In this document: piece after piece, positions 40,148 to 49,391 of the stretch
Numbering within the stretch: the first letter of the stretch is position 1
How the letters are laid out: each line of letters begins with the position of its first letter
Source: Collimonas silvisoli
Lineage (GTDB): Bacteria; Pseudomonadota; Gammaproteobacteria; Burkholderiales; Burkholderiaceae_D
Reading direction: 5' to 3'
Length of the DNA stretch: 64,000 nucleotides
Assembly: GCF_018305005.1 (NCBI RefSeq)
Contig: NZ_JAGQEG010000003.1
Span: forward strand, 32,475 to 96,474
Translations under genes and position numbers: made by a program
The notes under the pieces: model-generated
What the model was told of the DNA's origin: nothing
What the model saw: the letters and a program-made list of their open reading frames with translations, nothing else
The model's database searches: none

Positions 40148-41716
40148 TTATAATCCAATTTTTTTCTGCACCCATCTCCACGACCAATGACCTTTTACAA
40201 TACCGAGTATCTTTTCTTTTTCTGTGAGATGTTGCATGAGAAGAGTATTTTTCTCTCGTAAATCTTTTATCTCCTGCATTAAATCGTTATGTATATACGA
40301 TAGTTCATTATCAATTTTATGCTCAATCAGATGCGTTTTCTCATTGAGAAGTGTAGTAATCTTTAAAAATTCAGTCCCTACCTGATTACTTAGATCTAAG
40401 CTGATTTCATCAGCCGATAATTTATCATTGAGAAGCGTTGTAATTTTTAAAAATCCAGCTCCTACCTGATTGCTTAAATCTAAGTTGACTTCGTCGGCCG
40501 ATAATTTCTGCGGCGTAAGAACGATTTCCAACTGCCAGTTGACATCTATATTTTGGATAACCTCTGGCGAAAGGTCAAAATCAAACCGGGGATCGCCCCC
40601 GGTTGCAATTAGCGTGATTTCGTTGCTAGAGTCATCAAGCTTGTGAATCTGAATTTCTCCCATATTCCGAAATATGGTGGTATCGCCATCCCATTCCCAG
40701 GTCGTTTTCCCGATTGCATCCAACAGTCGCATGGACTCCATGCGGATGACAGCGGGGCATTCTGTGACATCAAGCCTGAGGTGATCTATCTCGGCGACCC
40801 GGTTCTGGAACGTGAATTTGACATTCTGCTTGCCGCCGCCAAGCAAAATTGGTCGTGCTAATACGTCTTTTTCCGAATAGCCAGTTTGACCAACATGATG
40901 CATGTACAGCTTGCTCTGAGTTCTCTCTGCAGAAAATGACGACGACTGCAAAGCAGGTTCGTCAAGAGTACCAAAATCCTCATACAGGGTAGCCCCCATA
41001 TCCGGCAACGGAACGTCGCCGGCAAACGCCAGAAAATAGAGTGGCCGATGCAGTTGCGCGTCGAAAGCAGCGGGCAACCGAACGTCGTAAAAATGTTTGA
41101 AAGCCATGTCGCAGCTACCCATCGGGACGGTAGCCGAGGCCGTCAGCACGCGCTGTCCATAGAGCGCTGTATGCGTAAAGTGTTGATTGAGCAGTTGTTG
41201 AAATTCGTCCAGATACAATTCCTTGACGTGGTAGGGATTATCGTATCCCGGCACATCTGAATACTCAAGCTTGTTGGGACTCGATATAAGCAACAGGCCA
41301 TCCGGTTTCAGCACCCGCTTGATTTCACGCATCATGGCCTCGTGCTGATCATGATGTTCAATTGTCTCAAAACTGACGACCAGATCGATACTGGCCGACT
41401 CAACAGGAATAGCCGCGCAAGAACCATTACGGTACTCTAGATTGGGGGCTTGATAGGTGAGTTGAGCGTGCTTAACGGCATCTGGGCTGATGTCTACACC
41501 AATAGCGCTATGCGCAACTGCGGCGAGGATACTGGTGCCGTAGCCTTCGCCGGAGGCGATATCGAGGACGCATAAGCCACCTGCGTAGTTTTGCGCTACT
41601 GCGTAGCGGTGCAGGTGTTCCAACACAATCACGCCAGGCATGCCTGGAATAAAACGTTCACCGCTCCATTCCAACTCGGGTGCTTGCAGTTCTTCGGGTA
41701 ACCCTTGTGCATTCAT
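40148..41716 (-). CDS. SAM-dependent methyltransferase with C-terminal coiled coil, probable O-antigen chain terminator
   Basis: A 522-residue protein. Residues about 35-180 are a class I methyltransferase: motif I 'VLDIASGEGYGTSILAAV', 'AIGVDIS', and 'SIDLVVSFETIEHHDQHEAMMREIKRVLKPDG'. A middle beta-rich domain (about 290-400) follows. Then come two 28-residue tandem repeats (402-457), a charged helical, probably coiled-coil stretch (458-505, 'LRE KNTLLMQHLTEKEKIL') and a basic-aromatic end. In ABC-exported O antigens, WbdD-like enzymes cap the non-reducing end and measure chain length with such a coiled coil. The position right beside wzt/wzm supports that role. No kinase domain is seen, so capping would be by methylation alone. 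The function is inferred. Confidence 0.75.
   Translation of the reverse strand: MNAQGLPEELQAPELEWSGERFIPGMPGVIVLEHLHRYAVAQNYAGGLCVLDIASGEGYGTSILAAVAHSAIGVDISPDAVKHAQLTYQAPNLEYRNGSCAAIPVESASIDLVVSFETIEHHDQHEAMMREIKRVLKPDGLLLISSPNKLEYSDVPGYDNPYHVKELYLDEFQQLLNQHFTHTALYGQRVLTASATVPMGSCDMAFKHFYDVRLPAAFDAQLHRPLYFLAFAGDVPLPDMGATLYEDFGTLDEPALQSSSFSAERTQSKLYMHHVGQTGYSEKDVLARPILLGGGKQNVKFTFQNRVAEIDHLRLDVTECPAVIRMESMRLLDAIGKTTWEWDGDTTIFRNMGEIQIHKLDDSSNEITLIATGGDPRFDFDLSPEVIQNIDVNWQLEIVLTPQKLSADEVNLDLSNQVGAGFLKITTLLNDKLSADEISLDLSNQVGTEFLKITTLLNEKTHLIEHKIDNELSYIHNDLMQEIKDLREKNTLLMQHLTEKEKILGIVKGHWSWRWVQKKIGL
40346..40513 (-). repeat. 84-base tandem duplication encoding two 28-residue units
   Basis: Two head-to-tail copies, 40430-40513 (residues 402-429) and 40346-40429 (residues 430-457), with period exactly 84 bases and roughly four bases in five identical by eye. 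Both encode KLSADE-(V/I)-x-LDLSNQVG-xx-FLKITTLL. The unit is an exact multiple of the seven-residue heptad and leads directly into the C-terminal coiled coil. Confidence 0.9.
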
Positions 41717-41772
41717 AATATTTCGCTTCTCTATGCTAATCTGATAAATTTCTGCTTAGTCCGACAACAGCT

Positions 41773-43176
41773 TCACTTCACGCCTTGATCTGCGTGGTCG
41801 GCATAGGCTGCAAGCCGAATATTTTCCATCGGAATTCCGACCAGCCCGGTACTTGCGCTTGACGATTCGGACTTGAACAACAAGGCGTCGTGTATCCAAT
41901 GTAATTGCGTATGCTCGTCTTGCGTTCCTTCAGCGATGGCAACGTTGACCGTATACTCGCCTCGCGGCAGGATCGGCATCAGGAAAGAAAACTCCGCCTC
42001 CAATAAATCGCTTTCGTGGCAAACTACGGCGTGGTCGTGATAGCTTAAATACGTATTATCTCCAAACAGCGTTTGTCCCAGTTTGTCCTTGATGTAAAAA
42101 CCAACGATTGGCGATTCCAGGAGTTGATGCGCCACTACGCTGATTTTCAAGGTAACTGACTCCCCCCCGACAACCCAGGACAGCGGGTGCTCTGCAGCAT
42201 CATAAAACTCCACACCAGTAATTTGAGCCCCCCCTTTTCCGAACGATGCTGCATCGGGGTCAAACGCGAAAAGCTTGATGTCGTTTCTCAAATTGGTCGC
42301 ATTCAAAAACGTCAACCGCTGGTCCTTGGCTGGCTTATCGCTTTGCTTAACGGCTGCGCGCATTTGGGTCGTGGTGCTCTTTCCTTGTTGAGCCTCATAG
42401 AATGCCTGTAAATAGAGGTCGCAGACGTCTTTCGGGCTACCGGTCTGCAACATCCTGCCCTTTTCTATCCAGATTGCGTGAGTGCAAAGGTTTTTGAGTG
42501 ATCCGGTGTCGTGGCTGACGAACAGCACAGTGCCTGTCTTCATGAATTTACGCAGAAAACGCATGCATTTTTGGGTAAAAAATGCATCGCCGACAGCAAG
42601 CGCCTCATCCACTACCAAAACATCCGCATCAACATGGGCAATGACCGCAAATGCCAACCTGACGTACATCCCGCTGGAATATGCTTTTACCGGCTGATCG
42701 ATAAAATCGCCGATATCAGCAAAAGCGGCGATATCGCCAAAGCGCTGGTCTACTTGCTCCCGCGTAAGCCCTAGCAGTTGGCCATTGAGATAGACATTTT
42801 CTCGACCAGAATATTCTGGATTGAACCCGGATCCAAGCTCCAGCAGCGCAGCAACCCGCCCGTTAACTTCCACCTGCCCACTGGTAGGCGCAAGCGTCCC
42901 GCAAATGATTTGCAGCAAAGTACTCTTACCCGAACCATTCCGACCGATAACACCGACAGTTTCACCTTTTTTGACTTCAAAATCGATGTCATGTAACGCC
43001 CAGAAATGACGGGCGCATGCATGGGCGCGTTGCTGTAGTCGCTGCCGCAACTGGCCATTTGGCAGCAACCGCGCAGCTAAGCTGTAGAGACTCTGTTTAA
43101 GGCGATTTTGCGGGCGATCGTATGTACTAAAACATTTACTCAGCCCGCTGACACGAACAGCTATTTCAGAGGACAT
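41773..43176 (-). CDS. wzt: O-antigen ABC transporter ATP-binding protein with C-terminal substrate-recognition domain
   Basis: A 467-residue protein from the ATG at 43176 ('MSSEIAVRVSGLSKCFSTYDRP'); an upstream start would lie deep in wzm. Walker A is 'GVIGRNGSGKSTLLQ', the signature is 'YSSGMYVRLAFAV', and Walker B is 'DVLVVDEALAVGD'. Beyond about residue 250 there is an extra domain of some 200 residues that ends in a beta-sandwich ('ITGVEFYDAAEHPLSWVVGGESVTLKISVVAH', 'LFGDNTYLSYHD', 'GEYTVNVAIAEG'). This is the Wzt C-terminal carbohydrate-binding domain that recognises the capped end of the finished polymer. It overlaps wzm by 11 bases. A recognition domain implies a modified terminus, fitting the adjacent methyltransferase. 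Confidence 0.93.
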   Translation of the reverse strand: MSSEIAVRVSGLSKCFSTYDRPQNRLKQSLYSLAARLLPNGQLRQRLQQRAHACARHFWALHDIDFEVKKGETVGVIGRNGSGKSTLLQIICGTLAPTSGQVEVNGRVAALLELGSGFNPEYSGRENVYLNGQLLGLTREQVDQRFGDIAAFADIGDFIDQPVKAYSSGMYVRLAFAVIAHVDADVLVVDEALAVGDAFFTQKCMRFLRKFMKTGTVLFVSHDTGSLKNLCTHAIWIEKGRMLQTGSPKDVCDLYLQAFYEAQQGKSTTTQMRAAVKQSDKPAKDQRLTFLNATNLRNDIKLFAFDPDAASFGKGGAQITGVEFYDAAEHPLSWVVGGESVTLKISVVAHQLLESPIVGFYIKDKLGQTLFGDNTYLSYHDHAVVCHESDLLEAEFSFLMPILPRGEYTVNVAIAEGTQDEHTQLHWIHDALLFKSESSSASTGLVGIPMENIRLAAYADHADQGVK

Positions 43177-43987
43177 CGGCAAATCCTTTACGTGCTTTTT
43201 GAAACCAGACGAAACCCGTCCATGCGATAACACCGGCGATTCCAGTGTAGATCATCCATTCATCCCAGTTGATGGCGGTGCCCCAGACGAGTACTTGGCG
43301 CGCCTGTTCGATAGGAAGGGCTAGCGGGTTTAATTTAACCAAGATCTTCCAATCCCCAGGCAAAGAGGATGAAGGAAAGAATATTGGCGACACAAACATA
43401 AGTGCCGTCATGAAAATGCCAACAGTCTGACCGATATCGCGCAAAAAAACGCCTGTAGCAGCTAGCCACCAGCTAAGTCCCAAAATAAGTAGCATGAGGG
43501 GTAACAGTACAATCGGAATCATCCAGACAGTCGACGGTAAAGTGCCAGTAACAATGAATTCGAAAGCCAGCAATACTGTAATGCTGATGGTGGCGTGGAA
43601 CAGCGCAGAGCATAAATTTACGCAAGGCAGTATCTCAAGAGGGAACACCACTTTTTTTACAAAATTGGCGTTAGCTAGAATGATTCCCGGAGCGCGATTG
43701 ATACATTCGGAGAAAAGATTGAATACGATCAGTCCGGCGAACAGAATAATGGCAAATTCGGTCTTGGAATCACTCCCGCCGCCGCCCCAGCGCGCTTTGA
43801 ATATCTGGCTGAATACAAAAGTATAGATGGCCAACATAAAGAGCGGTGTAATCAGCGACCATACGATGCCAAAAAAAGATCCTTTATAGCGGCCAACGGC
43901 ATCACGACGAGCCAGATCGCGGATGAGGTTTCGGTGCTGCCAAAGTGAATTTGCTAAGGCCTTAGGGGAAATACTATGATTTTTCAT
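43166..43987 (-). CDS. wzm: O-antigen ABC transporter permease
   Basis: A 273-residue integral membrane protein of the ABC-2 family with about six hydrophobic segments. The start at 43987 ('MKNHSISPKALANSLWQHRNLIRDLARRDAVGRYKGSFFGIVWSLITPL') has AAGGA upstream and overlaps the rmlD stop (ATGA); an ATG 10 codons earlier is less likely. 'LARRDAVGRYKGSFFG' is the amphipathic entry typical of Wzm/TagG permeases. It forms the channel moving undecaprenyl-diphosphate-linked O polysaccharide to the periplasm, powered by Wzt. Confidence 0.93.
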   Translation of the reverse strand: MKNHSISPKALANSLWQHRNLIRDLARRDAVGRYKGSFFGIVWSLITPLFMLAIYTFVFSQIFKARWGGGGSDSKTEFAIILFAGLIVFNLFSECINRAPGIILANANFVKKVVFPLEILPCVNLCSALFHATISITVLLAFEFIVTGTLPSTVWMIPIVLLPLMLLILGLSWWLAATGVFLRDIGQTVGIFMTALMFVSPIFFPSSSLPGDWKILVKLNPLALPIEQARQVLVWGTAINWDEWMIYTGIAGVIAWTGFVWFQKARKGFADVL

Positions 43988-44886
43988 TCGTTCCTTGCAA
44001 TCAACTCGCTCAGGCAAGAATCCATATCAACTTGCCAATCCGGCAGGGAAAGCTGAAATGCATTTTGCAATTTATGTGTCGCAAGACGAGAGTTACGCGG
44101 TCTTGGAGCCGGGAGCGGATAAGCCTCGGTGGAAATTGCCTCGATAGCTTCAGAAGTGAGCTTAAGCGATAAACCTTGAAGTTGGGCCTGCGCGACGACA
44201 TGTTGAGCATAACCGTGCCAAGTAGTGTCGCCGCTAGCGCATAAATTGTAAATACCCGCAGTAGCAAGAATATGATCCGCGACTGGAACTGAAGACCGCA
44301 ATGCGGCTGCAGTGGTCCTTGAAATAGTACGCGCCCAAGTTGGCGCCCCTGCCTGATCCGCCACAATTCGGATGTTTTCTCGCTCTTTAGCTAAACGCAA
44401 TATTGTCTTAAGGAAATTTCCGCCATGTACTCCATAGACCCAACTGGTGCGGAAAATCCAGTGAGCTGGACATGCTTGCGCTACTGCTTTTTCACCTTCA
44501 AGCTTGGTCCGCCCATACACACTTTGAGGGTTGGGCCTATCTTCCTCTGTGTAAGCGCTACTCTTAGTGCCGTCAAATACATAATCGGTTGAATAATGAA
44601 TCATCGCTGCACCGAGCCTTTGCGCCTCCTCGGCCATGACTCCCGGCGCTTCGCCGTTGATGCGCATAGCCAGTTCCGGCTCGCTCTCAGCCTTGTCAAC
44701 CGCGGTATAAGCTGCCGGGTTGATGATCAAGTCAGGCTTGACTGCACGGATGACATCACGTACCTGATCCAAATTCGATAAATCCATCTGATTACGGTCA
44801 AGTGCAACAATCTCGCCCAACCCCTGCAGACTACGCTCCAGCTCATACCCAACCTGTCCGCTCTTGCCTGTTACCAGAATCTTCAT
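43984..44886 (-). CDS. rmlD: dTDP-4-dehydrorhamnose reductase
   Basis: A 300-residue SDR enzyme catalysing the last, NAD(P)H-dependent step to dTDP-L-rhamnose. 'MKILVTGKSGQVGYELERSL' is the cofactor-binding start, 'IHYSTDYVFDGTKSSAYTEED' and 'VYGRTKLEGEKAV' carry the catalytic Thr/Tyr/Lys, and 'FRTSWVYGVHGGNFLKTIL' is a RmlD signature. It overlaps rmlC by 4 bases and wzm by 4 bases. The order in this leftward operon is rmlB-rmlA-rmlC-rmlD. Confidence 0.95.
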   Translation of the reverse strand: MKILVTGKSGQVGYELERSLQGLGEIVALDRNQMDLSNLDQVRDVIRAVKPDLIINPAAYTAVDKAESEPELAMRINGEAPGVMAEEAQRLGAAMIHYSTDYVFDGTKSSAYTEEDRPNPQSVYGRTKLEGEKAVAQACPAHWIFRTSWVYGVHGGNFLKTILRLAKERENIRIVADQAGAPTWARTISRTTAAALRSSVPVADHILATAGIYNLCASGDTTWHGYAQHVVAQAQLQGLSLKLTSEAIEAISTEAYPLPAPRPRNSRLATHKLQNAFQLSLPDWQVDMDSCLSELIARNE

Positions 44887-45428
44887 GCAAATACCTCGGC
44901 ATCTGCCAGCAATTTACCGACTTGATCCTTGCCAGACAACAATGGCGCACCACTAAGCGGCCAGTTAATAGCAATGACAGGGTCGCTCCAAAGAATCGAA
45001 CGTTCGAATTCCGGCGCCCAATAATCCGTTGTCTTGTACAGGAATTCAGCAGACTCGCTTGTGACGACAAAACCATGCGCAAAACCTGGCGGCACCCAAA
45101 GCTGACGCTTATTGTCAGCAGATAAAGTCGCGCCAACCCAGTGACCAAATGTCGGCGAGCTTTTACGGATATCAACGGCAACATCAAATACTTCTCCAGC
45201 TACGACGCGCACCAATTTCCCTTGCGGTTGCTGAATTTGATAGTGCAAACCACGCAGGACATTTTTCGCAGATTTGGAGTGATTATCCTGAACGAAGTTT
45301 GTTGTAACGCCGGTTAACTCTTTAAAACGGCGCTCATTAAAACTTTCGTAAAAAAAACCTCGATCATCGCCAAAGGCTTTTGGTTCGATAATGAAGACAT
45401 CCGGAATATTGGTTGTTTGAACTTGCAT
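44883..45428 (-). CDS. rmlC: dTDP-4-dehydrorhamnose 3,5-epimerase
   Basis: A 181-residue cupin epimerase of standard length. 'IPDVFIIEPKAFGDDRGFFYESFNERRFKEL' is the family N-terminus. 'QDNHSKSAKNVLRGLHYQIQQPQGKLVRVVAGEVFDVAVDIRKSSPTFG' contains the catalytic His63 region ('GLHYQ'). 'LWVPPGFAHGFVVTSE' is also diagnostic. It starts 2 bases after the rmlA stop. Confidence 0.96.
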   Translation of the reverse strand: MQVQTTNIPDVFIIEPKAFGDDRGFFYESFNERRFKELTGVTTNFVQDNHSKSAKNVLRGLHYQIQQPQGKLVRVVAGEVFDVAVDIRKSSPTFGHWVGATLSADNKRQLWVPPGFAHGFVVTSESAEFLYKTTDYWAPEFERSILWSDPVIAINWPLSGAPLLSGKDQVGKLLADAEVFA

Positions 45429-45430
45429 GT

Positions 45431-46330
45431 TTAATACACCTTGTCGGTCAGTAATTGCAGCAGATATTGGCCATAGCTATTTTTCCTCAATGGTTGCGCC
45501 AACATTTCAAGTTGCGCGGCATCGATATAGCCCTTACGAAAAGCAATCTCTTCCGGACAAGCGACTTTCAGTCCCTGGCGATTCTCAATCGTAGCGATGA
45601 ATTGTCCGGCATCCAGTAACGACTCATGCGTACCAGTATCGAGCCATGCCATGCCCCGCCCCATTAGCTCAACATCTAGTTGATTTTTTTCGAGGTAAAT
45701 ACGATTGACATCGGTAATTTCCAGCTCGCCACGCGGCGAAGGTTTGATGCTGGCGGCGATATCGCACACCTGCCGGTCATAAAAATATAAGCCGGTCACA
45801 GCGTAGTTGGACTTAGGTTGTTCTGGCTTTTCTTCAAGGCTGACCGCACGACGCTGCCCGTCAAACTCGACCACGCCATACCGTTCCGGATCGTGCACAT
45901 GATAGGCAAACACGGTAGAGCCTTCCGTGCGCGCCGAAGCCGCCCGCAACTGGCTTTCAAAATCGTGGCCGTAGTAAATGTTGTCACCCAAAATCAAGGC
46001 GGAGGGCGAATCGCCGACAAAATCCCGGCCAATAATGAATGCTTGCGCCAATCCGTCGGGTGTCGGTTGCACCGCATAGCTAAGCTCAATGCCCCACTGT
46101 CGTCCGTCGCCCAATAACTCTTTGAAGCGAGGCGTATCCTGCGGCGTCGAAATGATCAGGATTTCCCGTATCCCGGCCAGCATCAGCGTGGTCAGAGGGT
46201 AGTAGATCATCGGTTTGTCGTACACCGGCAGCAATTGCTTGGAGACCGCCATGGTGACTGGATACAAGCGAGTGCCAGAGCCTCCCGCGAGGATGATTCC
46301 TTTGCGGCGTTGTGGTGTCGACGCGGTCAT
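45431..46330 (-). CDS. rmlA: Glucose-1-phosphate thymidylyltransferase
   Basis: A 299-residue nucleotidyltransferase making dTDP-glucose from dTTP and glucose-1-P. '[45 protein letters not shown]' is the catalytic signature, with '[14 protein letters not shown]' and '[22 protein letters not shown]' further along. It overlaps rmlB by 4 bases. It is the first committed and usually feedback-regulated step in dTDP-L-rhamnose synthesis. Confidence 0.96.
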   Translation of the reverse strand: MTASTPQRRKGIILAGGSGTRLYPVTMAVSKQLLPVYDKPMIYYPLTTLMLAGIREILIISTPQDTPRFKELLGDGRQWGIELSYAVQPTPDGLAQAFIIGRDFVGDSPSALILGDNIYYGHDFESQLRAASARTEGSTVFAYHVHDPERYGVVEFDGQRRAVSLEEKPEQPKSNYAVTGLYFYDRQVCDIAASIKPSPRGELEITDVNRIYLEKNQLDVELMGRGMAWLDTGTHESLLDAGQFIATIENRQGLKVACPEEIAFRKGYIDAAQLEMLAQPLRKNSYGQYLLQLLTDKVY

Positions 46331-47409
46331 TGCTTATCCTCCACCGAACTTTGGCGTTGCTCGTAGTTCTTCTCAACCCACTTCAGATAGTCACCGGATT
46401 GAACATCTTTTACCCAATCCTGATTGGTCAAATACCACTGCACCGTCTTGCGAATGCCTGTATCGAATGTTTCCTTCGGCTTCCATCCGAGCTCACGTTC
46501 GATCTTGCGCGCGTCAATGGCATAGCGGCGGTCATGGCCCGGGCGGTCGGTGACGTAGGTAATCTGATCGCGATAGCTGCCAGTTGCCTTCGGATCGAGT
46601 TCATCCAGGATGTCACACAAGGTATGGACCACATCCAGGTTGGCTTTCTCATTCCAGCCGCCGACGTTATAGACCTCTCCTGGCTTGCCCGCTTCCAGCA
46701 CCCGGCGAATCGCAGCGCAGTGATCGCTCACGTAGAGCCAGTCGCGCACTTGCTGCCCATCGCCGTATATCGGCAATGGCTTGCCGGCGCGGGCGTTGGT
46801 GATAATCAGGGGGATCAGCTTTTCCGGGAAATGGTAAGAGCCATAGTTGTTGGAGCAATTGGTAGTCAGTGTCGGCAATCCGTAGGTGTGGTGATAAGAC
46901 CGGACCAGATGATCGGAGGCCGCCTTAGACGCTGAATACGGGCTGTTAGGCGCGTACTGGGTGTTTTCGGTAAACGGCGCGTCGGTCGGCCCCAGAGTGC
47001 CATATACCTCATCGGTCGACACATGCAGAAAGCGAAATACCGCTTTTTCGGTGTCTGGCAATGCGCTCCAATAGGAGCGAGCAGCTTCCAGCAGGCCAAA
47101 AGTACCATTGACATTGGTCTCCACAAAAGCTGCTGGGCCGTGGATCGAGCGGTCGACATGGCTTTCTGCCGCAAAATGGACAATCGCGCGAGGCTTATAT
47201 TGCGCCAAGAGAGCGGCAACCTGCGCTGTATCGCCAATATCGCCTTGCACAAAAATATGACGTGGATCCTGGCGAACGCTCGCCAGGTTATTGATATTTC
47301 CAGCGTAAGTCAGCTTGTCGAAATTAATCACCGGCTCGTCATTTTGCGCCAGCCAGTCGAGTACGAAATTGGAACCGATAAAACCAGCTCCGCCAGTAAT
47401 AAATATCAT
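46327..47409 (-). CDS. rmlB: dTDP-glucose 4,6-dehydratase
   Basis: A 360-residue SDR enzyme forming dTDP-4-keto-6-deoxyglucose. '[20 protein letters not shown]' starts the NAD domain, '[12 protein letters not shown]' holds Thr-Asp-Glu, and '[25 protein letters not shown]' the Tyr/Lys pair. '[23 protein letters not shown]' is RmlB-specific. It is the first gene of the leftward O-antigen operon; the promoter must lie in the 391-base gap before apaH. Confidence 0.96.
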   Translation of the reverse strand: MIFITGGAGFIGSNFVLDWLAQNDEPVINFDKLTYAGNINNLASVRQDPRHIFVQGDIGDTAQVAALLAQYKPRAIVHFAAESHVDRSIHGPAAFVETNVNGTFGLLEAARSYWSALPDTEKAVFRFLHVSTDEVYGTLGPTDAPFTENTQYAPNSPYSASKAASDHLVRSYHHTYGLPTLTTNCSNNYGSYHFPEKLIPLIITNARAGKPLPIYGDGQQVRDWLYVSDHCAAIRRVLEAGKPGEVYNVGGWNEKANLDVVHTLCDILDELDPKATGSYRDQITYVTDRPGHDRRYAIDARKIERELGWKPKETFDTGIRKTVQWYLTNQDWVKDVQSGDYLKWVEKNYEQRQSSVEDKQ

Positions 47410-47800
47410 GTATATATCCTAAAAATAGGGTTCTGAAGGCGCGCGCCACAATCAGCGAATACTGCGCATTTCTTCGAAATCACCAAATTCGTGCGTAACC
47501 CTGAATTATCCACTATTCGCAGCCAATATTAGTTACCTAACTATCATTTAACGATCTTTAACCCGGCGCATATCGGTAAGCAACGTAACAAATTGTTGCG
47601 AAATAACAACTTAACAATAATTGACATAACCAAGTCAGCTTCAGACCGCAAAAAATGCAGAAAGTGCGACATCCGCCTCCTCGTCGACTTTTCTAGCGAG
47701 TTGTGTAGCGGTTTCTCGTACTGAAAACATAATGCGCAACTCAAAAAACCAACCAGCGATCTACAATAGCGAACCCCAATGACCGTAGCCGTTGCAAAAT
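47410..47800. other. Non-coding region between divergent rmlB and apaH
   Basis: This 391-base gap separates the leftward O-antigen operon from rightward apaH and must hold both promoters. It is AT-rich in the middle (about 47500-47630), with short inverted pieces around AACAAATTGTTG and AACAACTTAACAATAATTG, a setting suited to H-NS-type binding. A TTGACA (47621-47626) has no partner -10, and a TACAAT (47762-47767) upstream of apaH has no good -35. No ops/JUMPstart core (GGCGGTAGC) was found on either strand. An open frame at 47544-47744 on the minus strand has no recognisable product. Confidence 0.6.
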
Positions 47801-48634
47801 ATGATACCCATCAACCCCAAGCTATTTGCCATCGGCGACTTGCAAGGCTGCCATCAAAGCCTGCTGGATTTACTAAAACGCATCGACGCAACCACCCCCG
47901 GCGCACACTTGATTTTTGTCGGCGACCTGGTCAACCGCGGGCCGCAATCGCTGGCAACATTACGATTGATCCGCTCGCTAGGCGATCGCGCAAGAGCCTT
48001 GCTCGGCAATCACGATTTGCATCTGCTGGCAGCCGCGCACGGCATCCGCAAACTGCACCGTAGCGACACCCTGGATGAAATTCTCAACGCTCCCGATCGC
48101 GAAGAATTGCTCGACTGGCTGAGACAGCGGCCGCTGGCGCTGCTGGAGCAAGACCATTTGTTTGTACACGCCGGCGCACTACCGCAATGGTCTGCGGCTA
48201 AAACGGTGGCGTTGGCGCAAGAAGTCGAAAGCGTGCTGCGCGGTCCCGATTGGCTTGGGTTCTTGCGTGAAATGTATGGCAGCCAGCCGGCGCGCTGGGA
48301 CGATGCGCTGCAAGGCAACGACCGCTTGCGCTGCATCGTCAACGCTTTGACCCGCCTGCGGTTTTGCACTGAAGACGGCACCATGGAACTGACTGCAAAG
48401 GAAAGCACCGGCACATCCATGACCGGCTATCTGCCGTGGTTCGATCTGCCGCAACGGCAGACCCAGGATGTCACCGTGGTGTGCGGGCATTGGTCAACCT
48501 TGGGGCTGGTGCTCAGGCCGAATCTGATTGGACTGGATACCGGTTGCGTGTGGGGCGGGAAGCTGACTGCGATACGACTTGCCGATCGTTTGCTGCTTCA
48601 AGTCAGCTGCCCGCAGGCACAGCGGCCAGGATAA
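47801..48634 (+). CDS. apaH: Bis(5'-nucleosyl)-tetraphosphatase, symmetrical
   Basis: A 277-residue metallophosphatase from the ATG at 47801; a TTG three codons earlier is possible. It hydrolyses Ap4A to two ADP, clearing a stress alarmone and RNA-cap precursor. PPP-family metal motifs are in order: '[17 protein letters not shown]', '[17 protein letters not shown]' and '[12 protein letters not shown]'. '[11 protein letters not shown]' and '[11 protein letters not shown]' complete the site. It ends 4 bases before the convergent plsC stop, so the two 3' ends must share or overlap termination signals. Confidence 0.95.
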   Translation: MIPINPKLFAIGDLQGCHQSLLDLLKRIDATTPGAHLIFVGDLVNRGPQSLATLRLIRSLGDRARALLGNHDLHLLAAAHGIRKLHRSDTLDEILNAPDREELLDWLRQRPLALLEQDHLFVHAGALPQWSAAKTVALAQEVESVLRGPDWLGFLREMYGSQPARWDDALQGNDRLRCIVNALTRLRFCTEDGTMELTAKESTGTSMTGYLPWFDLPQRQTQDVTVVCGHWSTLGLVLRPNLIGLDTGCVWGGKLTAIRLADRLLLQVSCPQAQRPG

Positions 48635-48638
48635 GAAA

Positions 48639-49391
48639 TCAGCTCTCGACCGTGTCTTTTTCCACTAGCCCCAACGCCTCAGCAATCGAACTGCGCGCGA
48701 TAACGGCTAGTTCACGCCGGTGCGATCCGGTCGTATCGATGGGCGCCAGCTGAATCAGCTCGGCTTTCATGGGCGGCGCCTTCAAGATTGCCAGCATGCT
48801 TTGGGCAAAAGTCATGTCGCCGATAAAATCCGCGGCTGGATGCAGCGCTCCATGCTGATCCAGATAGCGCAAGGCATAGGGCTGGATCGGCGCTTTCGCA
48901 TCGAGCGCGGCCTCGAACAGGTTGGCGTGAAAAGGCAGTACCGAGCCCTGCGCCGCCGTGGTGCCTTCAGGGAAAAAGGCTACCCGTGCGCCTGCTTCAA
49001 TGCTTGTCACAAGGCCCTGGAATATGCGGCGTACATCGCGCTGCTTGCCGCGCGCAATGAAAATCGTGCCGCCTTTTTCGCACAACCAGCCGAGCAAAGG
49101 CCAGTCGCGGATATCGGACTTGCCGACAAACTGGCAGGTTTGAATCGAGTTGATGACAAAGATATCGAGCCACGACACGTGATTGGCAACGATCAAGGCA
49201 CGCGCCGCCGCTACGCTATTCTGCGGATTGCGCAAGGTGACTTGCACCCGGCAGATCGCTAGCAGCTGGATCGACCAGAGCCGTATGCGCCGCTGCCGCC
49301 CCGCGCTATCGGTCATCGGAAACACGACGGCACAGGTCCACAAGCCGATAACCAGGTGCAGCAGCACCCGCAGCAAACGCCAGCTGCTCAT
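48639..49391 (-). CDS. plsC: 1-acyl-sn-glycerol-3-phosphate acyltransferase
   Basis: A 250-residue membrane-associated acyltransferase forming phosphatidic acid. One N-terminal membrane helix (residues 5-25) precedes the catalytic 'NHVSWLD' (HX4D) and the acceptor-binding 'FFPEGTTAAQG' (FPEGTR-like, with Thr for Arg). Its ATG overlaps the pyrC' stop (ATGA), and it closes the leftward yqgE-ruvX-pyrR-pyrB-pyrC' operon. A paralogous lyso-lipid acyltransferase role (OlsA-type) cannot be excluded. Confidence 0.9.
   Translation of the reverse strand: MSSWRLLRVLLHLVIGLWTCAVVFPMTDSAGRQRRIRLWSIQLLAICRVQVTLRNPQNSVAAARALIVANHVSWLDIFVINSIQTCQFVGKSDIRDWPLLGWLCEKGGTIFIARGKQRDVRRIFQGLVTSIEAGARVAFFPEGTTAAQGSVLPFHANLFEAALDAKAPIQPYALRYLDQHGALHPAADFIGDMTFAQSMLAILKAPPMKAELIQLAPIDTTGSHRRELAVIARSSIAEALGLVEKDTVES

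Noticed and set aside
47544..47744. 66-codon minus-strand open frame in the rmlB-apaH gap
   Set aside because: TTG start, no ribosome site, no recognisable motif; it spans the region expected to carry the operon promoter.
47410..47800. ops/JUMPstart antitermination element before the O-antigen operon
   Set aside because: No GGCGGTAGC core was found on either strand; long-operon elongation may use another mechanism.
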